Assembly (NCBI GenBank): GCA_945872015.1
Contig: CAMBYJ010000061.1
Span: 1-8,846, forward strand
Direction: 5' to 3'
Length of the DNA: 8,846 nt
Source: Chitinophaga pinensis
Lineage (GTDB): Bacteria > Bacteroidota > Bacteroidia > AKYH767-A > OLB10
Position numbers and translations under genes: made by a program. This document shows, one piece after another, positions 7,155 to 8,846 of the stretch. Each line of letters opens with the position of its first letter. Position 1 is the stretch's first letter. The notes under the pieces are model-generated. The model did not search any database. It was given only the letters and a program-made list of their open reading frames with translations, and was not told the DNA's origin.

Positions 7155-7167
7155 TTATTCTACTGTA
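7146..7167. repeat. Tandem 11-bp duplication across the glmS stop codon
   Basis: The + strand reads ATTCTACTGTT (7146-7156) then ATTCTACTGTA (7157-7167), 10 of 11 bases identical. On the glmS strand this produces three stops in the same frame within 15 bases: TAA (7157-7155), TAG (7151-7149) and TAA (7145-7143). Confidence 0.75.
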
Positions 7168-8846
7168 ACGCTCTTTGCTAAATTACGTGGCTGATCAACA
7201 TTACATCCACGCATAACAGCAATATGATACGCTAAAAGTTGTAATGGAACAACACTAACTAGAGGCACAAGAATTTCATCGGTCTCAGGAATTTCAATTA
7301 CGTAATCCGACATCTTTTTCACTTCTTCATCTCCTTCGGTAACAATTGCAATTATTTTTCCTTTACGGGCTTTTACCTCTTGAATATTGCTTACTACTTT
7401 CTCATAAGAACCATGTTTAGTTGCAATAACCACTACTGGCATTTCTTCATCAATTAATGCAATTGGACCATGTTTCATTTCAGCAGCAGGATAACCTTCT
7501 GCATGGATATAAGAAATCTCTTTTAACTTCAATGCGCCTTCTAACGCCACCGGGAATCCGTAACCACGACCTAAGTATAAAAAGTTACGTGCATCTTTAT
7601 ATTGAGCTGCAATTTCCTTTGCTTGTTCATTACACTTCAATGCTTTTTCAACTTTCGCAGGAATAGTTTCCAGCTCATTTAAAATCTGACGGAAACGCGA
7701 TTCCGTTATAGTACCACGGCGATGTGCAATTTGCAATGCCATTAACGTTAATACTGTTACCTGCGCTGTAAATGCTTTTGTTGATGCAACACCAATCTCT
7801 GGTCCTGCGTGCGTATAGGCACCAGCGTGAGTAGCGCGTGGAATACTTGATCCAACAACGTTACAAACTCCGAAAATTGTTGCACCTTTTGATTTTGCGA
7901 GTTCAACTGCAGCAAGTGTATCAGCTGTTTCACCACTTTGAGAAATTGCAATTAATACATCATCTTCAAAAATTACCGGATTACGGTAACGGAATTCAGA
8001 GGCATACTCTACCTCTACCGGAATACGTGCTAAATCTTCAATTAAATATTCAGCAACTAATCCTGCATGCCATGATGTACCACAAGCAGCTATGATAATT
8101 CGTTTTGCGTTGGTTAATTTTTTCTCAAACTCACTGATGCCTCCTAATTTGATGGCACCGCTTTTCGCATCAAAGCGACCACGCATACTATCATTGATAG
8201 AACGAGGCTGCTCATAAATTTCTTTCATCATGAAATGCTCGTATCCACCTTTCTCTAACGCTTCTAATTTTAATTCCAGCTCCTGGATATAAGGCGTTTT
8301 AATTTCGTTACCAATTGTTTTAACCGTTAACACGCCATTATCCATAATAGCTACTTCACCATCATTTAGGTAAGCAACATTCTTTGTGTATTCAACAATG
8401 GGCGTTGCATCAGACGCAACAAAAAATTCATCAACCCCAATACCAACTACAATCGGACTTCCCTTACGGGCAGCAATCATTTTATTTGGTTCGTTACGAG
8501 ATAAAACAACAATCGCATACGCACCAACTACTTCTCCTAAAGCTAAACGAACGGCTTCTTCAATACTCACCTTCTCACGCAATTGAATTTCTTCAATCAA
8601 ATGAATAAGTACCTCTGTATCGGTATCACTATGAAAAACATGTCCTTCTTGAATTAACTCTGCTTTGATAGAAGAATAATTTTCAATAATTCCATTATGG
8701 ATGATTGCTAAATTTTGAGTTTGCGAATAATGCGGATGCGCGTTACGATCATTAGGCTCGCCATGCGTTGCCCAACGAGTATGCCCCATTCCTACATTTC
8801 CTTCTACATTTTTATCTTTCGTAAATTCTGAAAGATCGCTCACCTT
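7155..8846 (-). CDS. glmS: Glutamine-fructose-6-phosphate aminotransferase (isomerizing), 5'-truncated by the window edge
   Basis: GlmS converts fructose-6-phosphate and glutamine into glucosamine-6-phosphate, the first step to UDP-GlcNAc for peptidoglycan, lipid A and exopolysaccharide, in the cytoplasm. 563 residues are visible; the frame stays open to the edge (AAG, then GTG at 8843). By alignment with E. coli GlmS about 50 N-terminal residues are missing, including the catalytic Cys1. Visible residues show the glutaminase domain (GHTRWATHGEP at 21-31, HNGIIEN at 50-56, SDTDTE at 73-78). Next comes the first SIS domain (ACGTSWHAG at 254-262, SQSGETADT at 302-310, EIGVASTKAFT at 350-360). 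The second SIS domain (LGRGYGFPVALEGALKLKE at 424-442, HAEGYPAAEMKHGP at 448-461) and the invariant C-terminus DQPRNLAKSVTVE follow. No frameshift or lost key residue is seen. It is convergent with the polysaccharide cluster, so not co-transcribed, and its promoter lies outside the window. Its G+C looks higher than that of the cluster. Confidence 0.97.
   Translation of the reverse strand, partial: KVSDLSEFTKDKNVEGNVGMGHTRWATHGEPNDRNAHPHYSQTQNLAIIHNGIIENYSSIKAELIQEGHVFHSDTDTEVLIHLIEEIQLREKVSIEEAVRLALGEVVGAYAIVVLSRNEPNKMIAARKGSPIVVGIGVDEFFVASDATPIVEYTKNVAYLNDGEVAIMDNGVLTVKTIGNEIKTPYIQELELKLEALEKGGYEHFMMKEIYEQPRSINDSMRGRFDAKSGAIKLGGISEFEKKLTNAKRIIIAACGTSWHAGLVAEYLIEDLARIPVEVEYASEFRYRNPVIFEDDVLIAISQSGETADTLAAVELAKSKGATIFGVCNVVGSSIPRATHAGAYTHAGPEIGVASTKAFTAQVTVLTLMALQIAHRRGTITESRFRQILNELETIPAKVEKALKCNEQAKEIAAQYKDARNFLYLGRGYGFPVALEGALKLKEISYIHAEGYPAAEMKHGPIALIDEEMPVVVIATKHGSYEKVVSNIQEVKARKGKIIAIVTEGDEEVKKMSDYVIEIPETDEILVPLVSVVPLQLLAYHIAVMRGCNVDQPRNLAKSVTVE

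Noticed and set aside
7120..7160. Intrinsic bidirectional terminator between the convergent genes
   Set aside because: No stem of useful length or G+C content with a T-run was found; only the short AAGCTT palindrome and the direct repeat.
7457..8608. Several open frames of 64-85 codons within glmS (both strands)
   Set aside because: They are low-complexity Gln/Leu-rich or unremarkable shadows of a strongly conserved coding sequence and have no family resemblance.
8841..8843. GTG at 8843-8841 as the start of glmS
   Set aside because: GlmS needs about 50 further N-terminal residues including Cys1, and the frame is open to the edge.
1..8846. Mobile element, CRISPR array, tRNA or rRNA
   Set aside because: No transposase or integrase, regular spacer-repeat pattern, cloverleaf or ribosomal sequence was seen; the window is almost entirely coding.

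Overview
The window is AT-rich DNA that reads like a Bacteroidota chromosome (Flavobacteriia, Sphingobacteriia, Chitinophagia or a relative). The evidence is the Bacteroidota-like C-terminal half of the GlmS protein, tightly packed genes with essentially no Shine-Dalgarno sequences before their ATG starts, and a polysaccharide locus of the type common in that phylum. The phylum is inferred from sequence character; no search was run.

Layout: six genes lie head to tail on the + strand from 1 to 7130. In order they are a sulfotransferase (5' end outside the window), a Wzy/WaaL-type polytopic membrane protein, a second and dissimilar sulfotransferase, a membrane-anchored GH5-like glycoside hydrolase, a family 4-like glycosyltransferase, and a large GT-C membrane protein with C-terminal TPR repeats that resembles the TMTC O-mannosyltransferases. 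The first five are separated by +2, -4, 0 and +4 bp, so they are almost certainly one translationally coupled transcript. The sixth follows after 36 bp and probably belongs to the same unit. From 7155 to the right edge the minus strand carries glmS, convergent with the cluster and missing about its first 50 codons beyond the window.

How the genes may work together (inference): a glycosyltransferase adds a sugar to a lipid-linked repeat unit, the Wzy/WaaL-like protein polymerises or transfers it, two PAPS-dependent sulfotransferases decorate it, and the anchored hydrolase trims or releases chains outside the cytoplasm. The TMTC-like protein may add a sugar from a polyprenyl-phosphate donor to a protein or glycan outside the cytoplasm. 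GlmS makes glucosamine-6-phosphate, the precursor of UDP-GlcNAc used in such polymers, but it is transcribed the other way and is a housekeeping gene with visibly higher G+C than the cluster. The most notable features are the two different sulfotransferases around a polymerase-like gene, the GH5-like enzyme with Ser in place of the near-invariant Asn before its acid/base Glu, and the bacterial TMTC-like protein. There are no gene-free stretches over 300 bases, no RNA genes, no CRISPR array and no mobile element that I can support.
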